A stretch of DNA of 32,460 nucleotides from an uncultured Geobacteraceae bacterium (lineage in GTDB: Bacteria > Desulfobacterota > Desulfuromonadia > Geobacterales > Pseudopelobacteraceae): assembly GCA_903930585.1 (NCBI GenBank), contig CAIYZD010000804.1:1-32460 (forward strand). The letters are read 5' to 3'. The notes beneath the pieces are model-generated. The model did not search any database and was not told where the DNA came from. It saw only the letters and a program-made list of their open reading frames with translations. The position numbers were made by a program, and so were the translations under genes. Below are positions 1 to 7,604 of this stretch, in pieces; the first letter of the stretch is position 1; the number at the start of each line of letters is the position of its first letter.

Positions 1-20
1 AAACCCATATGGGTTTTATT
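1..20. terminator. Terminator-like palindrome at the window edge
   Basis: Bases 1-16 form a perfect inverted repeat (AAACCC, ATAT centre, GGGTTT) followed by TTATTT. This is the form of a short rho-independent terminator for a gene lying to the left of the window. The stem is only six base pairs of mixed content and the left flank is cut off, so strength and direction cannot be judged. Confidence 0.45.
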
Positions 21-131
21 TCATAAAAATTTCAATGTGTAAAGAAACTTTACACTTTTTTTCGGGATAAGCTGAGAAATAATTATAAATAATTAAGTTT
101 ACTGATTTCTGTGAATTTGTTAGGGCGGTGA

Positions 132-495
132 TTTGATGATAAGAAAGCAGTCAGCTATGCGGCAAATGGCACCCTGGCCGTGGACGGAGAAATCAAGGTC
201 GGCAGCAGCGGCGTCGCATGCAGCAGTATGGTGAAGCAAGCCGCAGGGTTTCACTGAAGATGGACAAGGACAAAAATTGAAAATACTGCTGGAGCGGATG
301 ACGGGAAAGCTTGAAATATGACGAATGAAAACGCTGTGTATTTTGGGGCGTCCCATAAAAACGGCGCAGTTTGAATTGTAAAGGTCATCCTTTTCCGGGG
401 ATGTGGTACTGCGGCAGATACTGGAAATTTGATATGATCGGTACGAAGCTATAGCGGAAATGGCTGGTTTGGCCAAGACGGGGAAATGGAAGTGA
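132..495 (+). pseudogene. Probable decayed gene, unidentified
   Basis: No intact gene is visible before the antitoxin at 563, but the plus strand carries short stretches that read like coding sequence broken by frameshifts and stops. Segment 132-256 reads FDDKKAVSYAANGTLAVDGE and onward to a stop. A shift of frame near 240 continues as GFTEDGQGQKLKILLERMTG to a stop near 320. A later stretch (about 390-495) reads GDVVLRQILEI, a stop, then YDRYEAIAEMAGLAKTGKWK and a stop. I do not recognise the family. The minus-strand open frames in the same region have no plausible ribosome binding site and look like shadows. It could also be ordinary intergenic DNA with chance open frames. Confidence 0.3.
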
Positions 496-508
496 GGTGA
501 GAAACATG

Positions 509-538
509 GTGACAACAAGTATAACTACTGGTTATACT
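509..538 (+). promoter_or_regulatory. mazEF promoter, sigma-70 type
   Basis: A -35-like GTGACA (509-514) and a -10-like TATACT (533-538) are separated by 18 bases. Each matches five of six consensus positions. Transcription would start near 545, giving a leader of about 18 bases before the antitoxin ATG at 563. The -10 box lies inside the inverted repeat described in the next entry, as expected for an autorepressed toxin-antitoxin operon. Confidence 0.55.
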
Positions 539-561
539 CAATAGCAAAAAAGGAGTATAAC
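518..561. promoter_or_regulatory. Antitoxin operator: three AGTATAAC half-sites
   Basis: AGTATAAC occurs at 518-525, inverted as GTTATACT at 531-538 (5-base spacer), and again in direct orientation at 554-561, immediately before the antitoxin ATG. The first two make a perfect 8-bp inverted repeat over the promoter spacer and -10 box. The third overlaps the GGAG ribosome binding site (552-555). Ribbon-helix-helix antitoxins typically bind such repeated short sites as dimers, so binding here would block both the polymerase and, at the DNA level, the start region. Binding itself is inferred. Confidence 0.6.
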
Positions 562-562
562 T

Positions 563-817
563 ATGCTCGCCATTAAAACTGCAATTTCCATCGACAAAGA
601 AACGTACAATAATGTCGAAAACCTTGCAAAGGAAATGAACGTGCCTCGTAGTAAACTGTTTGTAATTGCTATGAAAGAATTCATTGAGCACCGGAAAAAC
701 AGGGCTCTGTTAGAGCAGATAAATGCTGCTTATTCTTCAGAGCCAACAGCAGAGGAACAAACACTCCGGAAGGTATCACGGCAGCAGCATAAGCGTGTTG
801 TGGAGCGTGAATGGTGA
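563..817 (+). CDS. Ribbon-helix-helix antitoxin, MazE-like
   Basis: This 84-residue protein is the likely antitoxin of the pair. Residues about 5-45 fit a ribbon-helix-helix (CopG/MetJ/Arc-like) fold: a short basic beta strand (IKTAISIDKET) followed by two helices, with the turn region NVPRSKLFVIAMKEF. The C-terminal third is charged and rich in Glu, Gln and Arg, as expected for a flexible toxin-wrapping tail. The start is fixed by AAAAAGGAG 7 bases upstream. The stop overlaps the toxin start by 7 bases, which favours translational coupling. The protein probably represses its own operon through the AGTATAAC sites. The antitoxin class is inferred from fold and position; RHH partners of MazF are known in Bacillus (EndoAI/MazE). 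Confidence 0.8.
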   Translation: MLAIKTAISIDKETYNNVENLAKEMNVPRSKLFVIAMKEFIEHRKNRALLEQINAAYSSEPTAEEQTLRKVSRQQHKRVVEREW

Positions 818-1167
818 TCAGTCAGGGTGATATTTACTGGATTGAATTCGACGAGCCTGTTGGATCTGAGCCGGGATACAAGCATCCACATGTTGTTGTT
901 CAGAATAATTTGTTCAACCAAAGCAGGATTAATACGGTTGTCGTATGCCCGCTCACGAGTGTGAGCAAACGCGCCAGTGCTCCAGGTAACGTTCTTCTTG
1001 CCAAAGACGAAACCAATCTACCCAAAGATAGTGTAGTCAACGTCTCACAGATCATTACGGTTGATAAAGATCATCTGGAAAATTATACCGGTACGCTCTC
1101 ATCAAAAAGAGTTTCCGAAATTCTCTCTGGTATAAAGTTAGTATTGGAGCCTCGAGAACCTGACTAA
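811..1167 (+). CDS. MazF/PemK-family endoribonuclease toxin
   Basis: This 118-residue protein has the MazF/PemK layout: the N-terminal QGDIYWIEFDEPVGSEPG segment, the hydrophobic HVVVQNN strand, a VVVCPLTS strand with the conserved Thr (T49), and a C-terminal VVNVSQIITVDKDHL block. The family cleaves single-stranded mRNA at short sequence motifs and stalls translation. One residue is odd: families usually read GSE(Q/P)G-x-x-R-P, where the Arg is catalytic (R25 in Bacillus, R29 in E. coli), but here the position is His (H25, codon CAT at 883-885). Activity may therefore be reduced or lost. It overlaps the antitoxin by 7 bases and is followed directly by a strong terminator. Confidence 0.88.
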   Translation: MVISQGDIYWIEFDEPVGSEPGYKHPHVVVQNNLFNQSRINTVVVCPLTSVSKRASAPGNVLLAKDETNLPKDSVVNVSQIITVDKDHLENYTGTLSSKRVSEILSGIKLVLEPREPD

Positions 1168-1168
1168 A

Positions 1169-1210
1169 CTGAACACAAAAAAAACGGCATGCCGGTTTTT
1201 TTGTGTTCAG
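1169..1210. terminator. Bidirectional terminator between mazF and ackA
   Basis: A near-perfect palindrome with 20-base arms and an AT centre: CTGAACAC, an A run, CGGC, AT, GCCGG, a T run, GTGTTCAG. Only one arm position is mismatched. The A run on one side and T run on the other make a rho-independent terminator in both directions. It begins two bases after the toxin stop codon and lies 13 bases past the ackA stop, so it serves the two convergent genes. Confidence 0.9.
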
Positions 1211-1223
1211 AATGTCAATCAGG

Positions 1224-2489
1224 CTATTTTCTGACGAAATCCGCTTTGGCAAACGAATACTGGAAATTCATATGATCGGTGTAGGTGCCGTTCAGGATGC
1301 CGACGACATCTTCCGTGAAAACCAGCTCTTCATCGGTCGGAATAACGAACACTTTAACCGGGGAGTCATCGGTGGTAATCAGGGTCTCCCGCTTACGGGT
1401 CATGGCGCTCTTGTTGCGTTCGCGGTCGAGGACGATGCCGATGTGCTCAAGTCCTTCGATCGCTTTTTCGCGGATGGCTGCTCCCATTTCTCCGACACCG
1501 GCGGTGAATACGACCGCGTCAAGCTTGCCGATGGCAGCCATGAAGGCGCCGATATATTTTTTCAGACGGTATGCTTCTATGTCCAGTGACAATTGACAGC
1601 GCTTGTCACCGGCATTCGCGTGTTCGATGACGTCGCGGCGGTCGGTAAAACGACCGGTAATCCCCATAACGCCGCTTTTTTTGTTGAGAATACTATCAAT
1701 TTCCTTGGCCGAGAGGTTGTTTTTCTGCATCATGAATGCGGGAATAGCCGGGTCGATATCGCCGCAGCGGGTACCCATGACCGCTCCTTCCAGCGGGGTA
1801 AGCCCCATGGTGGTGTCGACCGAAACGCCATTTTTGATGGCGCAGTGCGAAACACCGTTGCCGATATGCATGGTAACAATATTGGTGTCTTTCGGATCCT
1901 TGCCGAGCAGAACGGCGGCGCGTTTTGACACGTACAGGTGTGAGGTGCCGTGAAAACCGTAACGCCGGACCTGATGCTGTTCATACCATTCGTACGGGAG
2001 TGGGTAGATATATGCATGCTCCGGCATCGTCTGGTGGAAAGCGGTATCAAAAATGGCGACATGAGGAACGGTCGGCATCAGGGTCTGGGCAGCCTCGATC
2101 CCTTCGATGTTGGGGGGGTTGTGGAGAGGGGCCAGGTGCTGCACCTCTTTTACGGCATCCAGCACATTCTCGTCGATCATGACGGAACAGGTGAATTTCT
2201 CTCCGCCATGTACAACACGATGACCAACCGCGGATATCTCGTCGACGCTTTTCAGAACTCCATGAACCGGGTCGGTAACCGTTTTGATGAGCAGATCGAT
2301 TGCCTCCTGATGGTTGGCGCAATCTTGCTCGTGATGGTAATTGTCACGGCCGGGGATTTCATGCATGATAAACGAACCGCCAACGATAACGCGTTCTACC
2401 ATCCCCTTGGCGACAACCTCCATTTTTTTCCAATCGAAAAGCTGGTATTTTACCGATGAGCTGCCGCAGTTCAGTGCCATGATAATCAT
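1224..2489 (-). CDS. ackA: Acetate kinase
   Basis: A 421-residue acetokinase that interconverts acetate plus ATP and acetyl phosphate plus ADP in the cytoplasm. The N-terminal MALNCGSSSVKYQLFDW is the phosphate-binding signature; VGHRVVHGGEKF carries the conserved substrate-binding Arg; DTAFHQTMPEHAYIYPLP, RRYGFHGTSHLYV and HIGNGVS are family blocks; VVFTAGVGEMGAAIRE is near the C-terminus. I start at ATG 2489, which has AGGGGG five bases upstream; a TTG at 2504 would add five residues. The C-terminal tail after GILNGTY (about 18 residues) seems longer than usual. No pta is adjacent. It is convergent with mazF. The 3' end holds one copy of a 25-bp repeat seen again near 420. Confidence 0.96.
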   Translation of the reverse strand: MIIMALNCGSSSVKYQLFDWKKMEVVAKGMVERVIVGGSFIMHEIPGRDNYHHEQDCANHQEAIDLLIKTVTDPVHGVLKSVDEISAVGHRVVHGGEKFTCSVMIDENVLDAVKEVQHLAPLHNPPNIEGIEAAQTLMPTVPHVAIFDTAFHQTMPEHAYIYPLPYEWYEQHQVRRYGFHGTSHLYVSKRAAVLLGKDPKDTNIVTMHIGNGVSHCAIKNGVSVDTTMGLTPLEGAVMGTRCGDIDPAIPAFMMQKNNLSAKEIDSILNKKSGVMGITGRFTDRRDVIEHANAGDKRCQLSLDIEAYRLKKYIGAFMAAIGKLDAVVFTAGVGEMGAAIREKAIEGLEHIGIVLDRERNKSAMTRKRETLITTDDSPVKVFVIPTDEELVFTEDVVGILNGTYTDHMNFQYSFAKADFVRK

Positions 2490-2516
2490 GTATGCCCCCT
2501 TCAAAATAAACGGAGA

Positions 2517-2552
2517 ATTATATTATAATCTCAGTAAAAAAATAACATCGAA
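2517..2552 (-). promoter_or_regulatory. Possible ackA promoter (-10 region)
   Basis: On the minus strand, 2529-2517 reads ATTATAATATAAT, two overlapping TATAAT boxes. Transcription from here would give a leader of roughly 20 bases before the ackA ribosome binding site. No convincing -35 box sits 16-18 bases further upstream, so the assignment depends on the -10 alone. Confidence 0.35.
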
Positions 2553-2738
2553 ACTAAAATAACTAGCTGTAATAAAACTGTTTTTTATATATACACGGAA
2601 CGGGAAATGAATTCAACAAAATATGTGCAGGAGGATTTGCGGAGAGGAAATTTCTTTGCTGGACATTTAAAAAACGGTATGGTACATCAATCAACAGCGT
2701 TGCCAACCGGCGAGCTAATCTTACAAGGAGGTGAAATT

Positions 2739-2906
2739 GTGGCCCATACTATTACTGAAGATTGCACAAATTGTGCAGCATGTGAGGACTCCTGTCCCGT
2801 TAACGCTATCAGCGAGCAGGGATCGAAGCGTGCTATCGACGCCGATACCTGTATCGACTGCGGCGCGTGTGTTGATACCTGCCCCGTAAGCGCTATCCAT
2901 GCCTAA
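2739..2906 (+). CDS. 2[4Fe-4S] ferredoxin, 55 residues
   Basis: A small clostridial-type ferredoxin carrying low-potential electrons in the cytoplasm. Two classical cluster motifs are visible: CTNCAACEDSCP and CIDCGACVDTCP, each C-x2-C-x2-C-x3-C-P, related by internal duplication and separated by a short loop. I choose GTG 2739 because AAGGAGGTG lies five bases before it and because the 55-residue product matches the usual length. The frame is open back to ATG 2607, which would add 44 residues of unrelated sequence behind a poor ribosome binding site. It stands alone, divergent from ackA and closed by a strong terminator. Its partner enzymes are not in view. Confidence 0.93.
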   Translation: MAHTITEDCTNCAACEDSCPVNAISEQGSKRAIDADTCIDCGACVDTCPVSAIHA

Positions 2907-2926
2907 TTGACATTGATCGCAATGCA

Positions 2927-2964
2927 CACAAAAAAAGCCCGTGGCAGCACGGGCTTTTTTTGTG
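2927..2964. terminator. Bidirectional terminator between ferredoxin and queH
   Basis: A perfect 17-base inverted repeat (2927-2943 and 2948-2964) with a GCAG loop: the core GCCCGTG/CACGGGC is flanked by an A run on the left and a T run on the right. It sits 20 bases after the ferredoxin stop and 27 bases past the queH stop, so it can end both convergent transcripts. Confidence 0.93.
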
Positions 2965-2991
2965 AATTATGAATTATTCATCCCTTATCCT

Positions 2992-3531
2992 TCATCCTTC
3001 TTTTCTCGGCAGGTACCGTTCCTTCTCGCTGTAGATGCAGCCGCAATACTGCTGGCGGTAGAGTCCCCGTTCCTTGGAAAGCCGAATTCCTTCCTGCCAC
3101 CCCGGACGAAAGTCCTGATAGTAAAATGGTACTCCGTATTCATTCCCGATCCGTTCTCCCAACGCCCTGATTTCGTCATGTTTCTGATACCTGCTGTACA
3201 GGAGAGATGCGGTAAACGCTTCAAAATTACCGTTGGCCGCAGCCTGTCCCGCGCTTTGCAGGCGCGATGTATAGCAATAGCTGCACCGTTGGTCGGGGGT
3301 GGCGGCTACATGGGACAGAAAACCTTCCAGATCATAGTCATCCTGCACGATCAGCGGCATCGCTGCCTGTTCGGCCATCTGGATGGCGGTATCCCGTCGC
3401 CTGGCATACTCCTGATAGGGGTGAATGTTGTGGTTGTAGAAATAACCGGTCACCTCATGACCGGCTCCCCGCAATTGCTGTAGCGGGAAGAGGGCGCACG
3501 GACCGCAGCAGATGTGCAGAAGCAGTTTCAT
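2992..3531 (-). CDS. queH: Epoxyqueuosine reductase QueH
   Basis: This 179-residue protein matches the QueH (DUF208) family, which carries out the last step of queuosine tRNA modification, reducing epoxyqueuosine to queuosine, and replaces the unrelated QueG in many bacteria. The family's cysteine pattern is clear: LLLHICCGPCALFPL at the N-terminus, QRCSYCYTSRL in the middle and YRQQYCGCIYSEKE near the C-terminus, consistent with an Fe-S cluster and neighbouring metal site. Its ATG shares one base with the ribBA stop (TAATG), so it is probably translated by reinitiation as the last gene of the riboflavin operon. There is no obvious metabolic link with riboflavin; both pathways begin from GTP, which may be coincidence. 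Confidence 0.93.
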   Translation of the reverse strand: MKLLLHICCGPCALFPLQQLRGAGHEVTGYFYNHNIHPYQEYARRRDTAIQMAEQAAMPLIVQDDYDLEGFLSHVAATPDQRCSYCYTSRLQSAGQAAANGNFEAFTASLLYSRYQKHDEIRALGERIGNEYGVPFYYQDFRPGWQEGIRLSKERGLYRQQYCGCIYSEKERYLPRKEG

Positions 3532-4736
3532 TACAGATTCTCCAGCAGGTGTCCCATCTTTTCGCGTTTGGTCTCAAGATAGTCCCGGTTGGTGGCGTTT
3601 GGTTCCGATTCTATGGAAACTCTGTCAACAATATCGATGCCATAGCCCTGTAGCCCGATCAATTTTTTCGGGTTGTTGGTCAGCAGGCGGATTTTGGTAA
3701 TTCCAAGAGCCAGAAGGATCTGGGCGCCGATCCCGTAGTCGCGCAGATCAGCCTTGAAACCGAGTTCCAGATTGGCTTCCACCGTGTCGCGTCCGTTGTC
3801 CTGCAGCTCATATGCTTTCAGTTTGTTGACCAGGCCGATGCCGCGCCCTTCCTGACGCATGTACAGGATTACACCGCTTCCCTCGGCAGCAATCTTCTCC
3901 ATGGCACGGTGCAGTTGGTCGCCGCAGTCGCAGCGCTGACTTCCGAGCACGTCGCCGGTCAGACATTCCGAATGCACCCGGACCAACACCGGCTGTTCTT
4001 TCTTTAACTCTCCTTTTATCAGGGCAATATGCTCAAGTTTGTCGATATCGTTCTCGAAGCCGATGGCTCGCCATTCACCGCCAAACGTTGAGGGGAGACG
4101 TGCCTCCGCCACGATGCGTACCAGGCGTTCGTTCTTGAGGCGGTAAGCCACCAGATCGGCTATGGTACATATTTTGATGTTATGTTCCCTGGCAAATACC
4201 TTCAACTCCGGCATGCGGGCCATGGAGCCGTCGTCGTTCATGATTTCACAGATGACACCGGCCGGTTTCAGTCCCGCCAGGCGGGCAAGATCGACGGAGC
4301 CTTCGGTCTGGCCGAGACGGACAAGTACGCCTCCTTTACGAGCTCTGAGCGGGAAAATATGGCCGGGACTGACCAGATCTCTGCTGCTTGCGCCGTCAGC
4401 CACGGCAGTCACAATGGTGTGAGCCCGGTCGGCGGCCGAGATGCCGGTGGTTACGCCATGTTTGGCTTCAATCGATACGGTAAATGCGGTTTCAAAGGGA
4501 GAGGTATTGTCGCGTACCATCGGGCGCAGTCCCAGATCATCGCATTTTTCAGGAGTCAGGGTCAGGCAGATCAGGCCGCGACCATATTTAGCCATGAAGT
4601 TGATATTTTCCGGTGTGGCAGCCTCTGCAGCCAGGGTCAAATCCCCTTCGTTTTCTCTATCTTCATCGTCGACCAGGATGACCATTTTTCCAAGCCGGAT
4701 GTCTTCGATTGCTTCTGCTATTGTTGCTACGGACAT
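3531..4736 (-). CDS. ribBA: Bifunctional DHBP synthase / GTP cyclohydrolase II
   Basis: A 401-residue fusion of two riboflavin enzymes. Residues about 1-200 form 3,4-dihydroxy-2-butanone-4-phosphate synthase ([43 protein letters not shown]), which acts on ribulose 5-phosphate. Residues about 205-401 form GTP cyclohydrolase II, with the zinc-site [17 protein letters not shown] and the catalytic [10 protein letters not shown]. Both motif sets look complete, so both activities are expected. The ATG at 4736 follows the ribE stop by 14 bases, with GGGAAA upstream. The stop overlaps the queH start. In many relatives ribH and nusB come next; here queH does. Confidence 0.96.
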   Translation of the reverse strand: MSVATIAEAIEDIRLGKMVILVDDEDRENEGDLTLAAEAATPENINFMAKYGRGLICLTLTPEKCDDLGLRPMVRDNTSPFETAFTVSIEAKHGVTTGISAADRAHTIVTAVADGASSRDLVSPGHIFPLRARKGGVLVRLGQTEGSVDLARLAGLKPAGVICEIMNDDGSMARMPELKVFAREHNIKICTIADLVAYRLKNERLVRIVAEARLPSTFGGEWRAIGFENDIDKLEHIALIKGELKKEQPVLVRVHSECLTGDVLGSQRCDCGDQLHRAMEKIAAEGSGVILYMRQEGRGIGLVNKLKAYELQDNGRDTVEANLELGFKADLRDYGIGAQILLALGITKIRLLTNNPKKLIGLQGYGIDIVDRVSIESEPNATNRDYLETKREKMGHLLENL

Positions 4737-4750
4737 TTTTTTCCCTTTCT

Positions 4751-5392
4751 TTAAATAAATCCATTTTCCTCAAGTGTTTTCATACTTAACCCCCCCTCAC
4801 TCTTCCAGGGGGACGTCAGGCGTTCCACGTATTTGCCGATGATATCGGTTTCTATATTGACACTGTCACCGATCCTAAGCTGCTCAAGCGTGGTATTTGA
4901 GTAGGTATGCGGAATGATGTTCACCGAAAACCGTTCCCGGGAGATTGCATTAACCGTAAGACTGATGCCGTCAATTGTCACGGAACCCTTTTCGACCAGG
5001 TAACGGGCATGTTCAGGTGGCAGCGTGAACTCCAGTTGGTGATTGCCTGCGCGCTGTTCTGAACGTGTCAACTGCCCTGCACAATCGATGTGCCCGCTGA
5101 CGATATGACCGCCGAGTCTGTCTCCGAGCCTGAGAGCCCGCTCCAGATTGACACGGTTGCCGTTGCTGAACTTCCCTGTGGTTGTACGGGAGATGCTTTC
5201 CGGGGATACGTCGAAGCTCAGGGAGCCGTCGCATCGTGCGGTTACGGTCAAACAGGCTCCGTTGACGGCGACCGAATCGCCAATGGCAATATCGGCTGTC
5301 GGCAGGGCAGTTGCCACGATAAGTATCCCTGCCTCGCCCTGCCGGCGAAAGGAGGCTACCCGGCCGGTATCTTCGATCAAGCCGGTAAACAT
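4751..5392 (-). CDS. ribE: Riboflavin synthase, alpha subunit
   Basis: A 213-residue riboflavin synthase, which dismutates two 6,7-dimethyl-8-ribityllumazine molecules to riboflavin. The N-terminus [12 protein letters not shown] is the family hallmark. The protein is a tandem duplication of lumazine-binding domains: first [13 protein letters not shown], then [15 protein letters not shown], each followed by the strand that completes the barrel; [12 protein letters not shown] lies between. The frame is open to 5551, but ATG 5392 has GGAG five bases upstream and gives the standard N-terminus. The start overlaps the end of ribD by 16 bases. The enzyme needs lumazine from RibH, which is not encoded in this operon. 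Confidence 0.96.
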   Translation of the reverse strand: MFTGLIEDTGRVASFRRQGEAGILIVATALPTADIAIGDSVAVNGACLTVTARCDGSLSFDVSPESISRTTTGKFSNGNRVNLERALRLGDRLGGHIVSGHIDCAGQLTRSEQRAGNHQLEFTLPPEHARYLVEKGSVTIDGISLTVNAISRERFSVNIIPHTYSNTTLEQLRIGDSVNIETDIIGKYVERLTSPWKSEGGLSMKTLEENGFI

Positions 5393-6483
5393 ATATTCTC
5401 CGGGCGCGCGGTTACCATGATATCCGTGCCGACGCGTCTGACGTTGAGGATTTGAAACGGTATTGAGTGAGCCATGTCGGTAGCCCCGGTAATTGCGAAA
5501 GGCGAAAATCCGTCGCTGCCGACCACCTTGGGCGCATAGAAGAATACACATTCATCAATCAATCCATGTCTGAGGGCTTCTCCGGCCAGGCGGCTTCCCC
5601 CTTCGAGCAGGAGCGACTGGATGCCGCGCTCGCCCAGTTTGCTCCAGAGATCATGCAGATCCACCTTGTTGTCATCCGGGTTGCAGACGAGCAGGGTGGC
5701 GCCGCTTTTCAGATAACGGGCATGAGCTTTCGGGTCCGTTTCGATGGTGGCAATGACGGTGCCTTCAGCCATCCGCCCGCCTAATACCGCGATACTTTCT
5801 GGCGTGCGCAAATGGCTGTCGACGATGATCCGGAGCGGGTCGCGTCCCTTGACGTGCCGTACGGTCAGCAGCGGGTTGTCGGCGATGATCGTATCAACGC
5901 CGACCATAATGGCGTTGCTATCCGCCCGCATGCGGTGCACTACTTTGCGCGACGCCTCACAGCTGATCCAGTTTGATTCGCCGGTAACGCATGCAATCTT
6001 GCCATCCATGGTCATGGCGCATTTATAGGTTACATACGGCAGTCCGGTAGTAATAAATTTGAGGAAGGAACGATTGATGTACCGGCATTCCTCCTCCAGC
6101 ACCCCGCAGAGCGTCTCGATGCCGGCCTGCTGCAAAGCTCGTAACCCTCCGCCGTTGACCTGCGGATTCGGGTCGCTCAAACCGGAAACGACCCGCTTGA
6201 CTCCGGCCCGGATCAGTGCTTCGCTGCAGGGGGGGGTCTTGCCGGTATGGCTGCAGGGCTCCAGCGTAACATAAACGTCCGCTCCCCGTGCCCCATCACC
6301 GGCCATAGCCAGGGCATGCACCTCGGCATGGTGTCCGCCGGACCGTTTGTGCCACCCCTCGCCGACGATCAGGCCATTCTTGACGATTACGCAGCCGACT
6401 GCCGGGTTCGGGTAGGTTTTTCCGATTCCTTTTTTTGCCAGCGTCAGGGCATGTCTCATGTATGTGGTGTCAGTTGGCGTCAT
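5377..6483 (-). CDS. ribD: Riboflavin deaminase/reductase
   Basis: A 368-residue bifunctional enzyme for the second and third steps of the GTP branch. Residues about 1-145 are the cytidine-deaminase-like domain with zinc ligands in [10 protein letters not shown] and [13 protein letters not shown]. Residues about 150-365 are the DHFR-like reductase domain ([47 protein letters not shown]). The start ATG 6483 overlaps the nrdR stop in an ATGA arrangement, so expression is coupled to nrdR. Length and motifs are normal. Confidence 0.96.
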   Translation of the reverse strand: MTPTDTTYMRHALTLAKKGIGKTYPNPAVGCVIVKNGLIVGEGWHKRSGGHHAEVHALAMAGDGARGADVYVTLEPCSHTGKTPPCSEALIRAGVKRVVSGLSDPNPQVNGGGLRALQQAGIETLCGVLEEECRYINRSFLKFITTGLPYVTYKCAMTMDGKIACVTGESNWISCEASRKVVHRMRADSNAIMVGVDTIIADNPLLTVRHVKGRDPLRIIVDSHLRTPESIAVLGGRMAEGTVIATIETDPKAHARYLKSGATLLVCNPDDNKVDLHDLWSKLGERGIQSLLLEGGSRLAGEALRHGLIDECVFFYAPKVVGSDGFSPFAITGATDMAHSIPFQILNVRRVGTDIMVTARPENICLPA

Positions 6484-6932
6484 CTTTTCAGCAGCTCCTG
6501 TAGTTCCTGCATGAATTCACCGATGTCGCGGAAGGAGCGGTAGACTGAGGCAAAACGAACATAAGCCACCTCATCCATGCCGTGCAACTCCTTCATGATC
6601 GATTCGCCGATGGCAGTGGTCGATATTTCCTTATCCGTTGATTCCTGCAGGCGCGCTTCCAGTCGATCAACCATGGCTTCGATCTCCTCAACCGGGATGG
6701 GGCGCTTTTCACAGGCTTTTTTTATGCCGGAAATGATTTTCATCCGGTCAAACGGTTCACGGCGGCCATCTTTTTTGCAGACCTGCGGCAGCATCTCTTC
6801 CACCCGTTCATGAGTGGTAAAACGCTTGGTGCATTCCTCGCATTCACGCCGTCTCCGGATTGCCGTTCCCCCTTTGTCGGGGCGGGAGTCGATTACCTTG
6901 CTATCTGGATTGCCACAGAACGGACATTTCAT
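6480..6932 (-). CDS. nrdR: Transcriptional repressor NrdR
   Basis: A 150-residue regulator of ribonucleotide reductase genes. The N-terminus holds a zinc ribbon (MKCPFCG and the ECEECTKRF pair), with the basic [10 protein letters not shown] stretch important for DNA binding. Residues about 49-139 are the ATP-cone domain, which senses ATP and dATP ([20 protein letters not shown]). The ATG overlaps the upstream deaminase stop by four bases (ATGA) and its own stop overlaps ribD in the same way. Co-location with ribD and a dCMP deaminase is common for nrdR. I see no NrdR-box pair before 7396. Confidence 0.96.
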   Translation of the reverse strand: MKCPFCGNPDSKVIDSRPDKGGTAIRRRRECEECTKRFTTHERVEEMLPQVCKKDGRREPFDRMKIISGIKKACEKRPIPVEEIEAMVDRLEARLQESTDKEISTTAIGESIMKELHGMDEVAYVRFASVYRSFRDIGEFMQELQELLKR

Positions 6933-7396
6933 GCTGTTTCACCTTTTTGTGTCGTAGTAAAGTGAACTATCTCGATGGCCGCCTCAATGATCATTTCGCG
7001 TGCCAGTTCGTCGGCATATCCTTCACCGTAGATTACCTTCGCTATGCCGGCGTTAATAATCATTTTTGTGCAGATAATGCAGGGCATGGTGGTGCAGTAC
7101 AGTGTTGCTCCATCGATATTGGTGCCATGCTTGGCGGCCTGGATGATGGCGTTCTGCTCCGCATGCAGCCCCCGGCAGAGCTCGTGGCGTTCTCCCGATG
7201 GAACCTTGAGCCGCTCACGCAGGCAGCCGGTTGCTTCACAGTGGGTAATCCCGGACGGAACGCCGTTGTATCCGGTGGCCAGGATGTTGCGGTCTTTGAC
7301 CAGTAACGCGCCTACCTGTCGACGCAGGCAGGAGGAACGTGTGGCCACCAGGTGGGTAATATCCATGAAATATTGATCCCAGGAAGGTCTCTGCAT
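6929..7396 (-). CDS. dCMP deaminase (ComEB-like)
   Basis: A 155-residue cytidine/deoxycytidylate deaminase-family enzyme, likely converting dCMP to dUMP for thymidylate synthesis. The zinc and catalytic site is visible as GLHAEQNAI and [16 protein letters not shown]. An insertion between the strands ([20 protein letters not shown]) carries extra Cys and His residues, as in ComEB-type dCMP deaminases with a second zinc site. It is the first gene of the operon; GAGGAA lies about 10 bases before the ATG. Together with nrdR it ties the operon to deoxynucleotide supply. The substrate is inferred from family resemblance. Confidence 0.9.
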   Translation of the reverse strand: MQRPSWDQYFMDITHLVATRSSCLRRQVGALLVKDRNILATGYNGVPSGITHCEATGCLRERLKVPSGERHELCRGLHAEQNAIIQAAKHGTNIDGATLYCTTMPCIICTKMIINAGIAKVIYGEGYADELAREMIIEAAIEIVHFTTTQKGETA

Positions 7397-7433
7397 GGTT
7401 AATTATTCCTCGATTATCGGAAGTAGCGAAACC

Positions 7434-7462
7434 AAATTACTCCACTCTGGCGATAAGGTCAA
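7434..7462 (-). promoter_or_regulatory. Possible promoter of the deaminase-nrdR-rib-queH operon
   Basis: Read on the minus strand, TTGACC (7462-7457) and TAATTT (7439-7434) are separated by 17 bases, about 38 bases before the ATG at 7396. The -35 box is good (5/6) and the -10 weak (3/6). There is no room for, and no sign of, an FMN riboswitch in the leader. Confidence 0.35.
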
Positions 7463-7487
7463 TATTGATGCCGATTTTTGCAATTTA

Positions 7488-7516
7488 TTGTATGCCTGAC
7501 CGCGAGTGTGTAGTAT
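7488..7516 (+). promoter_or_regulatory. Possible promoter for the DUF342 gene
   Basis: TTGTAT (7488-7493) and TAGTAT (7511-7516) are separated by 17 bases, each matching four of six consensus positions. The leader would be about 80 bases and would include a small hairpin, GGTTGT-TTCC-ACAACC, at 7535-7550. This is weak evidence; another promoter in the divergent 7397-7604 gap is possible. Confidence 0.3.
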
Positions 7517-7604
7517 ATTTCGGCTGCTTTTATCGGTTGTTTCCACAACCACATTTTGTACATGGCATGATTGTTGATAGACGTTTGTAAACGAGGGAAA
7601 CACC

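Noticed and set aside
120-691. Two minus-strand open frames upstream of mazEF
   Set aside because: They have poor starts and no protein-like pattern, and one runs through the antitoxin operator; the plus strand reads better as decayed coding sequence.
7457-7480. Sigma-28 promoter (TAAG ... GCCGATTT) before the DUF342 gene
   Set aside because: The spacing between the two boxes is about 12 bases instead of 15, and both boxes are imperfect.
7397-7604. FMN riboswitch before the riboflavin operon
   Set aside because: The conserved RFN stems and sequence blocks are not recognisable in the short divergent gap.
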